From contig NW_005199901.1 in the NCBI RefSeq assembly GCF_000372725.1, positions 77,949-141,948 of the forward strand: DNA of 64,000 bases, read 5' to 3'. This stretch comes from Emiliania huxleyi CCMP1516. Taxonomy: Eukaryota; Haptophyta; Isochrysidales; Noelaerhabdaceae. Position numbers and translations under genes: made by a program. Positions 62,101 to 64,000 of this stretch are shown here, piece after piece (the first letter of the stretch is position 1; each line of letters starts with the position of its first letter). The notes below the pieces were generated by a model. That model ran no database searches. It was not told the DNA's origin and saw only the letters and a program-made list of their open reading frames with translations.

Positions 62101-63950
62101 AGAGTGCCAGGAGAGAATGCTGCGGCGCGCTCACCACCCCTTCCGGCGTGTTGGAAACGGTCTTGGCCGGCTTTTCGACCTCCTTGGCAGCCTCCTCGGC
62201 GACGGCCTCCTCGGCGACGGCCTCCTCGGCGACGGGCGCCTCCTGGGAGGCGGACACCTCGGCGGCGGCGGGCTTGATGGTCGCCTCCTCGGTGGCGGAC
62301 TCCTCGGCGACGGCGGGCTCCTCGAAGGCGGCCTCCTCGGCGACGGACTTGGTGGAGGACTCCTCGGCGACGACGGCCTCCGCGGAGGCGGCATCCTCGG
62401 CGGCGGGGGCCTCCTCGGTGGCGGCGGACTTGGTGGCGGCCTCCTCGGCGGCGCACTCCTCGGCGGCGGTCTCCTCGGCGGCGGCGGACTTGGCGGCGGC
62501 CTCCTCGGTGGCGGCCTCCTCGGTGGCGGCCTCCTCCTTCACGGCCACCTTCTTGCGCGCCACCTTCTTGCGCGCCAGCAGCCCGCGCGAGACGCGCTGC
62601 ATGATCTTCGCAGCGCGCGGCTCCGCCAACCCGATCTCGACGCTGGTCAGAAACACCGGCTTGGAGGCGTAGAAGCTGTCCTCCACGACCATTGACCGGT
62701 CGGCCCACTCCTGCGGGGAACACGGGAGAGAGATTAATACGGGTGGGTGGAAGGCTAGGAGTGCCAGGAGAGAACGCTGCGGCGCGCTCACCGTTGGGTC
62801 GGGCGTGTTGGAAACGGTCTTGGCCGGCTTCTCGACCTCCTTGGCAGCCTCCTCGGCGACGGCCTCCTCGGCGACGGGCGCCTCCTCGGCGACTGCCTCC
62901 GCGGCGGCGGACACCTCGGCGGCGGCGGACTTGATGGCCGCCTCCTCGGTGGCGGACTCCTCGGCGACGACGGCCTCCTCGGAGGTGGCCTCCTCGGTGG
63001 CGACGACGGCCTCCTCGGAGGTGGCCTCCTCGGTGGCGACCTCCTCCTTCACGACATCGTCGTTCTTGATGCCGAGCGCCTGGGTGAGGGAGAATGCGCA
63101 CGTGTTCGGAGAGACCGGAGGGACGATGACGATCCTGGCGTGCACCTCGGCTATGATGAGGCGCGAAGGCGGCGACGACCACGCCAGAATGAGGGAGGCG
63201 AAGGCCTCGGACTCTCTCGCCATGGCCACAAGCCCCGCCAAAACCCGCTTGATCTGCTTGCGGCGGTTTTTCTTCCTCCACGACTTCGACTCGTCGTCCT
63301 CCACCTCAATGTGCCGCTTGTCGGGCGGGTTGGAAACGGTCTTGGCCGGTGCCGGCTTCTCGATCTCCTTGGCAGCCTCCTCGGCGACGGCCTCCTCGGC
63401 GACGGGCGCCTCCTCGGCGACGGGCGCCGCGGCGGCGGACACCGCGGACTTGATGGCCGCCTCCTCGGTGGCGAACTCCTCGGCGACGACGGCCTCCTCG
63501 GAGGCAGCCTCCTGAGTGGCGGCCTCCTCCTTCACAACGACGTCGTTGTTGACGCCGCACGCCTGCGCGAGGGAGAAACGTAAATGTTTGGAGACGGGGA
63601 CACCGCAGGGACAATGCCGATCCTGGCGTAAAAGTGCGCACCTCAGCTCCGAGCGAAGGCGGCAGCGTCAGGCTCGGGCGGCGGCGCTGATACCACTCCT
63701 CATACTCCGCACGGGAAGCGAAGTAGCCACCGACCTTGACGGAAGCCGTTGGCCCGAGCTCGGTCTGAACCTGGGCCCCCTCCGCGAAACAAAAGCTGAT
63801 TGGCACCTTTGCGAGGCTCCGATGGAACACGTGGGGGTTGTCGAACCAGACGCCCTTTGTTGATCTCACAACCAAGAAAGCCGACTCGCCCTCGCCCTCA
63901 TCGAAGTCGACCATGTAGCGCCTCTCGGCGCGCGTCCTGCAGAGCAGAGA
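56149..63950 (-). CDS. Giant membrane protein with acidic repeats, IQ-like and EF-hand-like motifs and a large ectodomain (5' end outside window)
   Basis: The first exon in the window begins after an acceptor at 63950 (YMVDFDEGEGESAFLVVRST), so the gene continues to the right. Repeated exon units (63562-62080) encode Glu/Ala stretches (VAEEAVAEEAAKEVEKPAKT) interleaved with basic segments; AKIMQRVSRGLLARKKVARK is IQ-like. The long last part, 62040-56149, is open except for an intron near 59317-59431. It encodes a basic region, several spans (VVTVVVVVLTVVVVTQGLAL), a single EF-hand-like loop DRNKDNRLDAAEL, a coiled coil, and a further span AFFVAVLLLVLLFGTTFASS. After that comes an ectodomain of about 1,250 residues. 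Its end includes a lectin-like beta-rich region (about 56500-56950) and a Cys-rich module, SARSFCQSKGGDLCDYAALC ... HIGCCFTV, seen in other algal surface proteins. Function unknown; a surface receptor or scaffold is an inference. Confidence 0.7.
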
Positions 63951-64000
63951 GAATGGGGGCCGCCCGTGAGAGGGGTGAGGTATTCAGGCATGGACGCGTA

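Overview
This is a 64 kb, GC-rich (by eye well above 60 %) nuclear window from a photosynthetic protist with a red-type secondary plastid, most likely a haptophyte. This rests on intron-bearing genes for typically eukaryotic proteins (ATP23, a gamma-tubulin complex component, YIPF6, a YJU2/CCDC130-type splicing factor). It also rests on nuclear genes for plastid proteins with layered targeting signals: ribosomal protein bL32 with a signal peptide and a Gly-Ala-Phe junction, and a thylakoid-lumen FKBP with a twin-arginine signal. A haptophyte is an inference; a pelagophyte or dinoflagellate is less likely but not excluded. Introns are short (about 45-250 nt) and their donors are GT, GC and apparently GA.

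Layout, left to right. 0.35-9.1 kb (+): ATP23 protease, a 2OG-Fe(II) dioxygenase, and a GCP5/6-like gamma-tubulin complex protein, with a small unknown gene on the minus strand. 9.6-11.4 kb: a thrombospondin-type-3-like repeat locus whose left part is broken by a DNA transposon with 42-bp terminal repeats. 12.3-14.1 kb (-): a PhyH-type dioxygenase. 14.1-17.6 kb: gene-poor, repeat-rich, with a MITE nested inside another repeat. 17.6-24.7 kb (+): the most striking gene, a very large secreted/membrane protein joining a beta-helix ectodomain, cysteine-rich GCC2/GCC3-like repeats, several membrane spans and a C-terminal arginine-type ADP-ribosyltransferase domain. A 530-bp piece of it lies inverted 3.4 kb downstream, inside a truncated thylakoid-lumen gene. 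27-33 kb (-): a HAD phosphatase-like protein, an unknown membrane-anchored protein and a fringe-like glycosyltransferase. 34.6-43.4 kb: YIPF6, YJU2/CCDC130, bL32, a membrane-anchored AA9-like LPMO candidate, a degraded zinc-finger gene, a second DNA transposon and the lumenal FKBP. 44.7-51.8 kb: a VTT/TMEM64-type membrane protein, a long inverted repeat, and a double glycosyltransferase gene. 53-64 kb: another inverted-repeat element, a frameshifted Cys-rich surface protein and a giant membrane protein whose 5' end lies beyond the window.

The genes do not form one pathway; this is ordinary eukaryotic gene order with a good share of cell-surface and secretory functions. The most general observation concerns introns. 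In several genes the first 10-36 nt of the intron nearly repeat the first nucleotides of the downstream exon, as expected if introns arose by tandem duplication or by insertions with target-site duplication at an AG|G site. All exon structures here were derived by eye from reading-frame continuity, splice signals and family knowledge; no database search was run.
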